From positions 558,001-622,000 of the forward strand of contig NZ_AUAC01000003.1 in the NCBI RefSeq assembly GCF_000428525.1: a stretch of 64,000 bases of DNA, read 5' to 3'. Numbering within the stretch: the stretch's first letter is position 1; every line of letters begins with the position of its first letter. The notes beneath the pieces were generated by a model, which worked only from the letters and a program-made list of their open reading frames with translations, did not search any database and had not been told where the DNA came from. The DNA comes from Hellea balneolensis DSM 19091. GTDB taxonomy: Bacteria > Pseudomonadota > Alphaproteobacteria > Caulobacterales > Maricaulaceae. Below, one piece after another: positions 44,028 to 53,507 of the stretch. Both the position numbers and the translations under genes were made by a program.

Positions 44028-44903
44028 TTACGGCATTGCCTCACCGCGATACGCTTCTACGATATCATAAAAATCACGTGCAGTGAGAGGAATGTCTCCG
44101 GCTTTGGCTGAGTCGATTATACGCTCTGTTTTTTGTGTACCGATGATGGGGATGACATCTGCGCCATGGTGCGTTGTAAAAGCCAATGCAATATGCGTTC
44201 GTGTAGCGTTATGTTTCTCAGCCAGCCGGTCCAATGTTTCTGTTATTGGGTTGTTTTCAGAGAATAAGCGGCCTCCTGCCAGGGGTGACCAAGCCAAGGC
44301 TGTTGCTGTCATCTCCTGGCACCAATCCAAAGTGCCATCAATCAAGGGGGCTTGCTGGAGAGCAGAGAATTCCGGCTGCGTTGTGATGATTTTTGTGTCT
44401 AAGTGAGCTTGCAAAGCGCGTGTTTGAGATACTGTGAAATTTGAGACGCCAATATATCTGGCTTTACCTGCCAAAACGATGTCATTCAAAGCGCGTGCTG
44501 TTTCGGCCATATGGGTTGTTATGTCCGGGCGATGAATTTGGTAAAGGTCAACGGCGCTCGTTTTTAAGCGCGCCAGAGAGTTATCTATGGCTGTCATGAG
44601 ATAATCATAGGTGGTGTCATAGGGGCGAACAGCATCAATTCCGCCTTTAGTTGCCAAGATCATTCTGCCGCGTAAATCCGGAGAGGCTTGTAACACATTG
44701 CCCAGAACCTCTTCGGCACCGCCAAAGCCCCGTGCTTCGCCAAGCCCGTATATATCAGCTGTATCGATCAGCGTCATACCTGAATCTAGAGCTGTTCTGA
44801 TTTTTCTATCAGCCTCTTGGAGGGAGCTTTCAGCAAATCTCCAACAGCCATATCCGATGGCACCGACGTTTATTTTAGAGGAACCGAGTAGTGTTTGTTT
44901 CAT
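44028..44903 (-). CDS. Aldo/keto reductase
   Basis: 291 residues. An NADPH-dependent (alpha/beta)8-barrel: MTLIDTADIYGLGEARGFG with the catalytic Asp and Tyr, ILATKGG with the Lys, LYQIHRPD with the His, YIGVSNF and the C-terminal IPIIGTQKTERI cofactor loop. Substrate unknown. First gene of the three-gene oxidoreductase operon; the DsbA-like gene ends 33 bases upstream on the same strand and may share the transcript. Confidence 0.93.
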   Translation of the reverse strand: MKQTLLGSSKINVGAIGYGCWRFAESSLQEADRKIRTALDSGMTLIDTADIYGLGEARGFGGAEEVLGNVLQASPDLRGRMILATKGGIDAVRPYDTTYDYLMTAIDNSLARLKTSAVDLYQIHRPDITTHMAETARALNDIVLAGKARYIGVSNFTVSQTRALQAHLDTKIITTQPEFSALQQAPLIDGTLDWCQEMTATALAWSPLAGGRLFSENNPITETLDRLAEKHNATRTHIALAFTTHHGADVIPIIGTQKTERIIDSAKAGDIPLTARDFYDIVEAYRGEAMP

Positions 44904-44936
44904 TGATGGGGACTTTAGGACGTAAATTTATTAGGA

Positions 44937-45665
44937 CTAACTGTTTTTGAGAGCATCCTCTAACATTTTGTCGAGTCTTTTAGTATCAGCTCCCGCGATA
45001 AAGTCGTCATTGATAACAAAAAACGGCGTTCCTGTCAGAGACGGGATACGGTTAGCTAAGAGAAGTCCGTCTTCAAGCTGACGATCCATCTCAGGGTCTT
45101 CCATATCTTTCTTGAGCTTTTCCATACTCAAACCTGCTTTCTCTGCAATAGCTAGAACTCGGTCTTTGGTAAGGCTTCGCTCATTCATCATGGAAAAATG
45201 CATTGTTGTATATTTGCCTTGGCGTGCAGCGGCGAGGGCGGCTTTCGCCGCGTTACGCGATGTTTTCGTGCGTCCGTCTAAAATCGGTAATTCTTTGAAT
45301 ACAACGCGCACATCGTCCGGATATTTATCCATCACGCCTTTCAGCCAATCAGAAGAGTTCTTACAAAATCCGCAATTATAATCGAAGAATTCAACAATTG
45401 TGACTTTGGCGTCTTTAGGGCCGATTGAAACGTCACGAGGATCCTTGAAAAGTGCGTCTGAAACAGCGGCCAACGCAGCACGGTCTTCCTTTTTATCAAG
45501 TTCAATTAGCGCTTCCCTTAAAATTTCAGGGTTTTCCATCAAATATTCTTGGATGATTTTCTCAACATCGGCGCGCTTCATATCTCGGCCTTTTGACTCT
45601 GCTTCTGCGCAGCCCGAAATGGCAATTAGGGAAAGGGCCAGGGCGCTGGCGGCAAAATTTTTCAT
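44937..45665 (-). CDS. DsbA-like thiol-disulfide oxidoreductase lipoprotein
   Basis: 242 residues. Signal FAASALALSLIAISGCAEAE with a likely lipobox Cys. A helical N-terminal part (ADVEKIIQEYLMENPEILRE) precedes a DSBA-like thioredoxin domain with the active site DYNCGFCKNS and the cis-Pro loop LTGTPFFVIND. This is the Com1/ScsC-like type found in the periplasm of Alphaproteobacteria; it may oxidise or isomerise disulfides. Confidence 0.92.
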   Translation of the reverse strand: MKNFAASALALSLIAISGCAEAESKGRDMKRADVEKIIQEYLMENPEILREALIELDKKEDRAALAAVSDALFKDPRDVSIGPKDAKVTIVEFFDYNCGFCKNSSDWLKGVMDKYPDDVRVVFKELPILDGRTKTSRNAAKAALAAARQGKYTTMHFSMMNERSLTKDRVLAIAEKAGLSMEKLKKDMEDPEMDRQLEDGLLLANRIPSLTGTPFFVINDDFIAGADTKRLDKMLEDALKNS

Positions 45666-45786
45666 GAGTCATCTCCAATGTTCGGTGCGTATCTAGGCCA
45701 TATAGCTTTAGCTTGGCTAGCTATAAGTGGTAAAGGTTTCGTGACTAACGCGATGCAGGGCAGGTGAAACCTGCATTCCAAATTTG

Positions 45787-47187
45787 CTAATTTGCAGTCA
45801 CGTTGAAAGTGAGAGGCTTAGGGCCCCGTCTGCGGCTACGCTTTTTTGCAAGCTGAGCATCAGAGACGACGATGATATCAGATGCTCTGCGCCATTGCGG
45901 ATCACCTCGGACTAAATCATCCTGGGCGCGTTGCGCAAACGAGCGCGCACGCTGTAAATCGCCAACCGCATAAGCTTGTTCGGCCACAGCGTATTTTGCG
46001 AGGGCGTCTTGACCCAATTCGCCGTAAGCGCGTGACAAGGTGTACCAAGCATAACTGTTATCTTGCTCGACGGTCAAAGCTGACTTTAAGAGGTCAATGG
46101 CTTCATTGACACTATTACGGTCAGAGGTTTCCAAAAAGGATTGTGCCAGAGCAATTTCCAAAAGAGGAGCATCAGGTTTAAGCTCAAGGGCTTTTCGCGC
46201 AGGTTCAATAGCTTTTTCGCGCTGACCACTTTCATATAAGATTTGGGCTTTCAACTCGTGGAAATACGGATTTTCAGGCTCTTCTGCAATTAAGCTGTCA
46301 ATCTCGCGAATTGCGTTTCTTAAGTCTGCAGCTCTGAAATGTGCAACAGACCGGGCATATCTCGCAGGCTGTGATTGGTCGTCCGGCGGATATTTCGAAA
46401 AGACAACTTGCGGACCTTCCAGAAAGCCGCGCAATTTCGCTTTCGCCATTTCGAGGCGGTGCTGTTCGTCATTCGTATCTTTGACATGCGTAAACTTACT
46501 TTCCTCTACGCGTTCGCGAAGAGCATCTATACGGTCAGAGGATAAAGGGTGACCCCGGAAATAAGGATAACGCCGTGCATTAGATAAGACCTCTTGCGCG
46601 CGGAAACGGTCAAAAAAGTCAATGAGGCCTTGGCCGGATTGACCTGTAGCTTCCATATATTGCGCCGCATATTGGTCAGCAGCAGACTCGTTGACACGTG
46701 AATAAGCGAGGGCTTCGATGGCTCCGAATTGCTGGGAGCCGCCCAGAATAAGCGCACCTGCACTGCCTTCACCTGCCAGAATAGCGGCAAGACCGACACC
46801 AGCAGCAATCAGCATTGCGCCGTAAGCAGAGCGGTTGCCGTAATCACTGCGCACAATATGCCCTCCGGCAATATGCCCAGCCTCATGAGCTATAACACCT
46901 TTAAGCTGGTTGGGCGTATCCGACTGCAAAATAATCCCGCTATGCAGGAAGATATTTTGCCCGCGCGTCACAAAGGCATTAAGGCTCGGGTCATTTACAA
47001 GATAGATATCTACAGCAGAAGGGCTCAGGCCGGCTGCCCGCAGAATTGGTGTTGTGTAATCCTGCATTGTTTCTTCAATTTCAGTATCGCGCAATAAGGA
47101 TTGTGCAAAAGCCGGCGCGGCATGCATGATCGAAACAATCATCGCCAAAACTATGGCAAAGAGGGACTTTAGTGAACGGTTTAACAC
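45787..47187 (-). CDS. M48-family metalloprotease with TPRs (BepA-like)
   Basis: 466 residues from a GTG; the signal ending in HAAPAFAQS directs it to the periplasm. Zinc-protease domain: NAFVTRGQNIFLHSGII, the HEAGH motif in KGVIAHEAGHIAGGH and the third ligand Glu in SRVNESAADQYAAQYM. The C-terminal half has TPR-like repeats (AEEPENPYFHELKAQILYES, ALELKPDAPLLEIALAQSFL). Organisation as in BepA (YfgC), which checks the assembly of LptD and other outer-membrane proteins. Confidence 0.92.
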   Translation of the reverse strand: MLNRSLKSLFAIVLAMIVSIMHAAPAFAQSLLRDTEIEETMQDYTTPILRAAGLSPSAVDIYLVNDPSLNAFVTRGQNIFLHSGIILQSDTPNQLKGVIAHEAGHIAGGHIVRSDYGNRSAYGAMLIAAGVGLAAILAGEGSAGALILGGSQQFGAIEALAYSRVNESAADQYAAQYMEATGQSGQGLIDFFDRFRAQEVLSNARRYPYFRGHPLSSDRIDALRERVEESKFTHVKDTNDEQHRLEMAKAKLRGFLEGPQVVFSKYPPDDQSQPARYARSVAHFRAADLRNAIREIDSLIAEEPENPYFHELKAQILYESGQREKAIEPARKALELKPDAPLLEIALAQSFLETSDRNSVNEAIDLLKSALTVEQDNSYAWYTLSRAYGELGQDALAKYAVAEQAYAVGDLQRARSFAQRAQDDLVRGDPQWRRASDIIVVSDAQLAKKRSRRRGPKPLTFNVTAN

Positions 47188-47284
47188 GCAGTAAGATTCC
47201 TTTAAAGTTTGCTCATCATACCCTGAAACACGCAGGTCACGTCAAGTTACCCACACGTAACATTACAGTGAAATATCAGTTTGT

Positions 47285-47881
47285 TTAGCTTTCGATTGAG
47301 AGGCTCATAAGCCTTAAAATAATAGGTAAAGCAATGTAGAAAGCCGCAAGTAATCCTAATATGATTTTTACCCAAAGTTTTGGAAATCTTTTCCACAAAA
47401 TAAATATAGAGGTAAGAGCAATGAAAATTTCTATAAGGCTGACCCATCCTGCGTGATGCTCGCGCTCATAATAAGAAAAAGGCGAGATGAAGCGCCAGTC
47501 CGATAGCGGCCAAAAGTGACGATAGGCATCATGGTTATGAACGGGAAGGTCGGTCGCCATATGCGTTAGAGCTGCAAGTGCAAAAAAAAGGATGACCTTA
47601 CCCCATGTCTTGGTACGCATGATAAACCCTAACAGCGCTAAAGACAGATAAATCGGAATTGAATTAAAATAGGCGATGAGATTTTGCATAGGTTCTGCAA
47701 AATAAAGCTCTCGCCATAATGTTTCGCCGGAAACGCCATTTACTAAGCTTTGATAAGGCGCCCAGATATAAATAACAGCATCTGGGATTATCGATCCGGC
47801 AAACACGGCCCAATTACGTTTTCGATCTCCAGTTTTAGAAAGGAGGGCCAGTGCCAGTAGCGTGTGTGTGGGTGAATTCAT
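47285..47881 (-). CDS. Membrane-bound metal-dependent hydrolase-like protein (YdjM/DUF457 type)
   Basis: 198 residues, four to five hydrophobic helices. NSPTHTLLALALLSK with an early His, GSIIPDAVIY with the Pro-Asp, and LTHMATDLPVHNHDAYRHFW with several His and Asp are the pattern of the YdjM-like family (predicted membrane metal-dependent hydrolases). The real activity is not known. Its ATG overlaps the stop of the acyltransferase gene upstream by four bases. Confidence 0.78.
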   Translation of the reverse strand: MNSPTHTLLALALLSKTGDRKRNWAVFAGSIIPDAVIYIWAPYQSLVNGVSGETLWRELYFAEPMQNLIAYFNSIPIYLSLALLGFIMRTKTWGKVILFFALAALTHMATDLPVHNHDAYRHFWPLSDWRFISPFSYYEREHHAGWVSLIEIFIALTSIFILWKRFPKLWVKIILGLLAAFYIALPIILRLMSLSIES

Positions 47882-48495
47882 GCGATCTTCACATCGGAAC
47901 TAAATTGCCGTTCCGGATGGACGCCGACCCAATTTTCATCCACATATTTTTTGATTGCCGCGTTATCCACCTTCATATCTCCCGTGAGGGGGAATAGACG
48001 ATCGAGCACGACTTCTTTCTTAGGGCCGTCAAAAGCGCATATAAAGACAGGCACATTTGCCGCATAGGCCGCGCGAAGATAACCGGTCTTATATTTGGGT
48101 ACGAGACTGCGCGTGCCTTCAGGCGGAAAGCCGACACAAACTTTATCCTCGGATTCGAATAACTCAAGAAGTTGCTCTACGACATTGCTGCCTTTGCCGC
48201 GATCAACGGGATAGCCGCCTAATGCGCGAAATAGCGGCCCCATAGGCCAGAAGAACCACTCTTTTTTGATAAGGAATGTGTATTTAAAGCCCGAAGCGAG
48301 CATTGCCAGTGAAGCTGAGATCGCGTCCCAGTTTGAGGTGTGCGGCACGCCTATAATTACAAATTTCGGAACATCCGGCATTTTGCCAACGAGTTTCCAA
48401 CCGGTTAATTTAAGACCAAAAGAGCCCAAAGCCCGCGTAAAAGCATTTCCCATGCGTGGGGAAAACTCACTCATATGTGGGTTGTTATATTTCAT
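47878..48495 (-). CDS. PlsC-like acyltransferase, paralogue 3
   Basis: 205 residues. HX4D motif in IGVPHTSNWDAI and the second block FPPEGTRSLVP with the Gly-Thr-Arg; ending LDRLFPLTGDMKVDNAAI. The fold is that of lysophosphatidic-acid acyltransferases (PlsC), but these short forms of about 200 residues are a separate group with unknown acyl acceptor. Last of three tandem copies; five bases after the stop of the second copy. Confidence 0.88.
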   Translation of the reverse strand: MKYNNPHMSEFSPRMGNAFTRALGSFGLKLTGWKLVGKMPDVPKFVIIGVPHTSNWDAISASLAMLASGFKYTFLIKKEWFFWPMGPLFRALGGYPVDRGKGSNVVEQLLELFESEDKVCVGFPPEGTRSLVPKYKTGYLRAAYAANVPVFICAFDGPKKEVVLDRLFPLTGDMKVDNAAIKKYVDENWVGVHPERQFSSDVKIA

Positions 48496-48500
48496 GAGAC

Positions 48501-49073
48501 TTATGTAATATTCTGCCTGACGCCTATAAAGTTATCTTGGACATAAGCCTTTACTCTCGCGTTATCAATATCGACATCGCCGGTTCGAACAAAGGAATTA
48601 TCAATCCGGATTTCACGGCTAGGCTTGTGCAATCCTGTCATTGTAATTTGAACGTCAACCGCATTTGCAATGCGCAGATAACCCTTCTTGAAATGTGCCA
48701 CATTTTTACGTGTGCCTTCTGGGGCAATGGTCAGCCAAGCTTTGTCATGCTGTCCATACCAATCAACCATTTGCTTGGTAATATCAGATTTTTTTGAGCG
48801 GTTTACGGGCACGCCATTCATAAAGCGGAGCAGGCCGCCAAAGGGGAAGAAGAAGGCTTCTTTTTTCATGAGCCAGTTGAACCGGATGCCAACGGCCAAC
48901 ATAAAGCCCATCGCCAGAAAAAAATCCCAGTTGGATGTATGGGGCACACCGATAATCATGCCTTTAGGTGTGTTGGGTAGCTGACCAACAATTTTCCACC
49001 CCATCAAGAGTAATACCGTTCTGCCGATCCAACGGGTTACCGCGTTGCCCATTGTTGGAATTTCGGGTGACAT
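48501..49073 (-). CDS. PlsC-like acyltransferase, paralogue 2
   Basis: 190 residues. GVPHTSNWDFFLAMGFML (HX4D) and IAPEGTRKNVAHFKKGYLRI. It shares most of its layout with the copies on either side, including FRTGDVDIDNARVKAYV near the end. The acceptor-binding region (ITMTGLHKPSREIRID) differs more than the catalytic blocks, which suggests different acceptors or donors among the three copies. Lies 25 bases after paralogue 1. Confidence 0.88.
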   Translation of the reverse strand: MSPEIPTMGNAVTRWIGRTVLLLMGWKIVGQLPNTPKGMIIGVPHTSNWDFFLAMGFMLAVGIRFNWLMKKEAFFFPFGGLLRFMNGVPVNRSKKSDITKQMVDWYGQHDKAWLTIAPEGTRKNVAHFKKGYLRIANAVDVQITMTGLHKPSREIRIDNSFVRTGDVDIDNARVKAYVQDNFIGVRQNIT

Positions 49074-49098
49074 ATGAGGGCTGAGATATGACAGGGTG

Positions 49099-49692
49099 TT
49101 AGCTCTTCTCCGGTCTTATGCCCACATAGGTCTGGTCGTAATAGGCTTTGATGTCTGCATTGTCCCGTTCGATGTCGCCTGTCAATGGCCAAACGCGGTC
49201 TAACGAAATCGCCTTGTTTTTACCGTCCACAGCGATAAGAAAAACGGGAACTTTGGCCGCATAGGCAATACGTAAATAGCCTTTTTTGAGGGTTTCAACT
49301 TTGGAACGCGTGCCTTCAGGAGTCAGCCCCAGATAGGCTTTTTCATTGGCGTTGAACCAATCGGCCATTTGGACGGTGACGTCATTGCGCGCCTTGCGAT
49401 CAATGGGCACGCCGCCCATTTTTTTGAACAATCCGCCTAAAGGCCAGAAGAAGGCTTCCTTTTTCATCATCCAGGAGCACCGCAGCCCGGCAGCTTGCAT
49501 GGCCGCTAAAGCCAATATCAAATCCCAATTCGATGTATGAGGCATTCCAATGAAGACGACTTTGGGTTCTTCCGGAAAGGAGCCTGTTATTTTCCAGCCC
49601 ATAAGGTTTAAAACGCCGGCTCCCAGCCAGCGCGTCAGGCGATTGCCAGATCGCGGCTGATATTCATTGGTAACGAAATCGTATTGTGCCAT
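49099..49692 (-). CDS. PlsC-like acyltransferase, paralogue 1
   Basis: 197 residues. IGMPHTSNWDLILALAAM (HX4D), LTPEGTRSKVETLKKGYLRI, then LDRVWPLTGDIERDNADIKA. No membrane anchor or signal beyond a hydrophobic patch near the N-terminus (GAGVLNLMGWKI). First of three tandem copies that are transcribed away from gatC. Together with the third copy it is the closer pair (shared LDR-x-x-PLTGD end). Confidence 0.88.
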   Translation of the reverse strand: MAQYDFVTNEYQPRSGNRLTRWLGAGVLNLMGWKITGSFPEEPKVVFIGMPHTSNWDLILALAAMQAAGLRCSWMMKKEAFFWPLGGLFKKMGGVPIDRKARNDVTVQMADWFNANEKAYLGLTPEGTRSKVETLKKGYLRIAYAAKVPVFLIAVDGKNKAISLDRVWPLTGDIERDNADIKAYYDQTYVGIRPEKS

Positions 49693-49806
49693 GAACGTCC
49701 TTTGTTTGGGCGGGGATAGCTAAATTTACCCGCAACCGCAATCCATGACTTGCGGGATTTCCACCCCCCTGCTAACTCGCGCATTAAGTATTTAATGGAG
49801 ACTCGC

Positions 49807-50109
49807 GTGAGTGACCCTGTTGGCGCCGTAAGCGCCGAAGATGTAAAGAAAATCGCCCGTCTGTCGCGGCTGCATGTGGAGGCGGATCGTCTGCAACCGC
49901 TCGCCGATGATTTGAACGGTATTCTGGGCTGGATTGAACAGCTTAACGAAGTCGATGTTGAGGGCGTTGAGCCGATGACATCCGCCGTGGATATGTCCGC
50001 GCCCATGCGCAAAGACGAGATTTCCGATGGCGGCAAGCGTGATGAAATCTTGAAAAACGCGCCTAAAAAGGATGACGGCTTCTTCGTTGTCCCAAGGTCG
50101 GTGGAGTAG
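49807..50109 (+). CDS. gatC: Asp/Glu-tRNA amidotransferase subunit C
   Basis: 100 residues from a GTG with GGAG seven bases upstream; upstream in-frame ATGs are not conserved. GatC holds GatA and GatB together in the enzyme that makes Gln-tRNA(Gln) and Asn-tRNA(Asn) from mischarged precursors. [40 protein letters not shown] and the end [13 protein letters not shown] are family-typical. gatA begins four bases after the stop. Confidence 0.93.
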   Translation: MSDPVGAVSAEDVKKIARLSRLHVEADRLQPLADDLNGILGWIEQLNEVDVEGVEPMTSAVDMSAPMRKDEISDGGKRDEILKNAPKKDDGFFVVPRSVE

Positions 50110-50113
50110 GGCG

Positions 50114-51580
50114 ATGACAGATCTTACGAACCTCACATTGGAAGCCGCGCTAGGCGGTATGGCTAAAGGCGAGTTCAGCTCAGTTGAGCTTACGCAAGCT
50201 CATATTGACGCATGCCAAGCAGGAGCTAAGCTTAATGCTTTCATTACTGACACGCATGAATTAGCTTTAGAGCAGGCGAAGGCCTCTGATGCCCGACGCG
50301 CGAAAGGTGAGGCAGGATTGTTAGAAGGCGCGCCGCTGGGCGTTAAAGATTTGTTTTGCACTGAGGGCGTTAAAACTTGCGCCGCCTCTAAAATCCTCGG
50401 TGATTTCACACCAACTTACGAGAGCTCTGTCACAGCCAATATGAAAGCTGACGGCATGGTCATGCTGGGTAAGCTCAATCTTGATGAATTTGCGATGGGC
50501 AGTTCGAATGAAACCTCCGCCTATGGTCCTGTGATTAATCCATGGCGTAAAGATGAAGATCTCGTGCCGGGCGGCTCTTCTGGCGGCTCTGCAGCGGCTG
50601 TTGCGGCGGATATGTGCCTCGGCGCAACAGCAACAGATACAGGCGGCTCTATCCGTCAACCCGCCTCTTTCACAGGGACGGTCGGGATTAAGCCGACATA
50701 TGGCCGCTGCTCTCGCTGGGGCACAGTGGCATTTGCCAGCTCGCTCGACCAAGCTGGGCCCATTGCTAAGACTGTCAAAGACGCCGCGATATTGCTTGAG
50801 TCTATGGCGGGCTATGATGCCAAGGACAGCACTTCGCTCAACATAGACGTGCCGAAATGGTCAGAGAGTTGCGGCAAGTCTGTCAAAGGTTTGCGCATTG
50901 GTATCCCCAAAGAATATTCTATCGACGGCATGCCTGCGGAAATCCAATCGCTGTGGGATAAGGGCATTGCATGGATGAAAGATGCAGGCGCGGAAATCGT
51001 GCCGATTACGCTGCCCCACACAAAATATGCGCTCCCCGCCTATTATGTTGTGGCCCCCGCCGAAGCCTCCTCAAACCTCGCGCGTTATGATGGTATGCGT
51101 TATGGCCTCCGCGTAGACGGCGTAGACCTGAACGACACATATGACCGTACCCGCACGGAAGGCTTCGGCAAAGAAGTCCGCCGCCGCATCATGATTGGCA
51201 CATATGTGCTCAGCGCGGGCTATTACGACGCCTATTATCTGCGCGCACAAAAAGTCCGCACGCGCATCGTCGAGGATTTTGAAAATGCGTGGCAGACATG
51301 CGATGCCATCCTAACGCCAACCGCACCAAGCGCGCCATTTGCTGTAGGCCGCAAAGTCAATGACCCCGTGCAAATGTATCTCAATGATATTTTCACAGTG
51401 ACAACGAACCTCGCGGGATTGCCGGGGATTTCTGTGCCTGCGGGCCTTAATGAAGATGGCTTGCCATTAGGTCTCCAAATCATCGGAAAAGCGCTGGATG
51501 AAGACACAGTCTTTGCAGCCGCTAGCGCGCTTGAAAAAGCAGCTGGGTTTTCGGCGAAGCCGGAGAAGTGGTGGGTGTAG
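50114..51580 (+). CDS. gatA: Asp/Glu-tRNA amidotransferase subunit A
   Basis: 488 residues from the ATG with GGAG upstream. An amidase-signature enzyme that frees ammonia from glutamine. Catalytic triad pieces: [10 protein letters not shown] (Lys), [18 protein letters not shown] (cis-Ser) and [16 protein letters not shown] (Ser nucleophile). Length is usual for the family. Part of gatCAB. Confidence 0.96.
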   Translation: MTDLTNLTLEAALGGMAKGEFSSVELTQAHIDACQAGAKLNAFITDTHELALEQAKASDARRAKGEAGLLEGAPLGVKDLFCTEGVKTCAASKILGDFTPTYESSVTANMKADGMVMLGKLNLDEFAMGSSNETSAYGPVINPWRKDEDLVPGGSSGGSAAAVAADMCLGATATDTGGSIRQPASFTGTVGIKPTYGRCSRWGTVAFASSLDQAGPIAKTVKDAAILLESMAGYDAKDSTSLNIDVPKWSESCGKSVKGLRIGIPKEYSIDGMPAEIQSLWDKGIAWMKDAGAEIVPITLPHTKYALPAYYVVAPAEASSNLARYDGMRYGLRVDGVDLNDTYDRTRTEGFGKEVRRRIMIGTYVLSAGYYDAYYLRAQKVRTRIVEDFENAWQTCDAILTPTAPSAPFAVGRKVNDPVQMYLNDIFTVTTNLAGLPGISVPAGLNEDGLPLGLQIIGKALDEDTVFAAASALEKAAGFSAKPEKWWV

Positions 51581-51786
51581 TGTTAGGCGATTACGATAAT
51601 TTTGTTTTTGGTGCGGTATTTGGACTAGCCTGTGGTTTTTTTGCGAGTCTATTCGTTTTGAATTTTTTTCATCAGCAAAGCAGAGCACAAAATTACTCCC
51701 ACTATAGCCTTTTATTGGCCAGACTAAACGAACTTACTAATCGTAACCCTCTCAGTGAGTGGGATGAATTGGATGAGGAAGAATAA
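51568..51786 (+). CDS. Small single-helix membrane protein between gatA and gatB
   Basis: Up to 72 residues. The reading frame opens at a GTG inside the gatA end; a GTG at 51580 is another possible start. One hydrophobic helix ([20 protein letters not shown]) followed by a polar part and an acidic end ([10 protein letters not shown]). The stop overlaps the gatB ATG (TAATG), so translation is likely coupled, which favours it being real. No family recognised. Confidence 0.6.
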   Translation: MVGVVLGDYDNFVFGAVFGLACGFFASLFVLNFFHQQSRAQNYSHYSLLLARLNELTNRNPLSEWDELDEEE

Positions 51787-53279
51787 TGTTTACAGCAGAA
51801 CGGGTCGGAGACCCACGCGATTATATAAAAGGCGAAAGCGGTGATTGGGAAATCATTATTGGCCTTGAAGTCCATGCGCAGGTCGCATCGAATTCCAAGC
51901 TCTTTTCGGGCTCGTCTACGGAATATGGCTCTGAGCCTAATAGCCAAGTCTCGCTAGTTGATGCAGGTATGCCGGGCATGCTCCCTGTCGTGAATGAGTT
52001 TTGCGTGGAGCAAGCTGTGAAAACGGGGCTTGGCCTTAACGCTCAGATAAATCTCTTCTCGCGCTTTGACCGCAAAAACTATTTCTATGTCGATCTGCCG
52101 CAAGGCTATCAAATCTCGCAATTTGAGCATCCGATTGTGGGAGAGGGCGAGATTGAAGTCCTCCCCATTGATGCCGATGGCAATACACTAGAACCTGTAA
52201 CAGTCGGGATTGAGCGTCTTCACCTTGAGCAAGACGCCGGAAAATCCGTCCATGATCTCTCGCCTGATGAAACCTATGTCGATTTAAACCGCTGCGGTGT
52301 GGCGCTGATGGAGATTGTCTCCAAGCCTGATATGCGCTCACCCGAAGAAGCTTCCGCCTATGTTGATAAGCTCCGCGGCATTGTTCGCGCGCTCGGTACT
52401 TGTGACGGCGATATGGAGAAAGGCAATCTTCGCGCCGATGTAAACGTGTCTGTGCGTAAACCGGGCGGCGAGCTCGGCACGCGCTGCGAGATTAAGAACG
52501 TCAACTCTATGCGCTTTATCCGCCAAGCCATCAATTACGAAGCCCGCCGTCATATCGAGATTATCGAAGCGGGCGGGACGATTGATCAGGAAACACGGCT
52601 TTTCGATAGCGTGAAGGGAGAGACCCGCACCATGCGCTCCAAAGAAGACGCCCATGATTACCGCTATTTCCCTGACCCGGATTTGCTCCCGCTTAAGCTA
52701 GAGCAATCATTCGTCGATAAGGTCAAAGCTGACTTGCCCGAATTGCCCGACGCAATAAAGGCCCGATTCATGGCGGATTATAACCTGTCGGAATATGACG
52801 CGCGTATCCTCACGGCGGATAAGACCAAGAGTGACTTTTATGAAGCCGTCGCTAAAGGCCGCGATGCCAAAATCGCTGCCAACTGGATGATGGGCGATCT
52901 ATTCGGCGCGCTAAATAAAGCGAGCACAGACCTAGAAGATAGTCCCGTCACGGCAGACATGCTCGGCGGACTCCTCGACCGTATCGCAGATAAAACCATC
53001 TCAGGCAAAATCGCCAAGACTGTGTTCGAGAAAATGTTCGAAGGCGGCGGCACCGCAGATGACATCATTGAAAAAGAGGGCCTCAAACAGGTCACCGATA
53101 CAGGCGCGATTGAAGCCATGGTCGATAAAGCCATCGCTGATAATGCAGGTCAGGCGGCGGCGGCGAAAGAAAACCCGAAACTGCTCGGCTTCTTTGTCGG
53201 TCAGGTGATGAAAGCGTCCCAGGGCAAAGCCAACCCGCAAGCTGTGAATGAGATATTACGTAAGAAGTTGGGGCTCTAG
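51786..53279 (+). CDS. gatB: Asp/Glu-tRNA amidotransferase subunit B
   Basis: 497 residues. The kinase-like subunit that activates the tRNA-bound Asp or Glu. [44 protein letters not shown]-like ([11 protein letters not shown]), [30 protein letters not shown] and the C-terminal YqeY-like tail ([20 protein letters not shown]) are present. The first 17 residues before WEII are a variable extension. Confidence 0.96.
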   Translation: MFTAERVGDPRDYIKGESGDWEIIIGLEVHAQVASNSKLFSGSSTEYGSEPNSQVSLVDAGMPGMLPVVNEFCVEQAVKTGLGLNAQINLFSRFDRKNYFYVDLPQGYQISQFEHPIVGEGEIEVLPIDADGNTLEPVTVGIERLHLEQDAGKSVHDLSPDETYVDLNRCGVALMEIVSKPDMRSPEEASAYVDKLRGIVRALGTCDGDMEKGNLRADVNVSVRKPGGELGTRCEIKNVNSMRFIRQAINYEARRHIEIIEAGGTIDQETRLFDSVKGETRTMRSKEDAHDYRYFPDPDLLPLKLEQSFVDKVKADLPELPDAIKARFMADYNLSEYDARILTADKTKSDFYEAVAKGRDAKIAANWMMGDLFGALNKASTDLEDSPVTADMLGGLLDRIADKTISGKIAKTVFEKMFEGGGTADDIIEKEGLKQVTDTGAIEAMVDKAIADNAGQAAAAKENPKLLGFFVGQVMKASQGKANPQAVNEILRKKLGL

Positions 53280-53333
53280 TCTTAACCTTGGTTGCGATGA
53301 AACCGCAGGTCATGACAGAGCTGAGGACGTAGA

Positions 53334-53504
53334 ATGAAACTTCAAGAAGGTCCCGCATTTGGCGCACTGATTATTGGTATGGGCATTACCTTTTTTATCA
53401 ATCAGAAAACGAGTAATCTCACGCTCGCATTGGGAGCAGGTATCATTATAGCGTTAGCAGATTACTTTGCCCTAATTTGGATTCGCCGTTTTACAAGGAA
53501 ATAA
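53334..53504 (+). CDS. Very small two-helix membrane protein
   Basis: 56 residues, with GAGGA nine bases before the ATG. Two hydrophobic segments (FGALIIGMGITFFI and LALGAGIIIALADYFALIWI) and a basic end (RRFTRK). It fits between gatB and the nitroreductase gene, which starts four bases after its stop. Too short for comparison with known families; the good ribosome binding site and tight spacing argue for expression. Confidence 0.6.
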   Translation: MKLQEGPAFGALIIGMGITFFINQKTSNLTLALGAGIIIALADYFALIWIRRFTRK

Positions 53505-53507
53505 GTT

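Noticed and set aside
50321-50752. Minus-strand frame of 143 residues inside gatA
   Set aside because: It is the complement of conserved amidase sequence and has no independent protein features.
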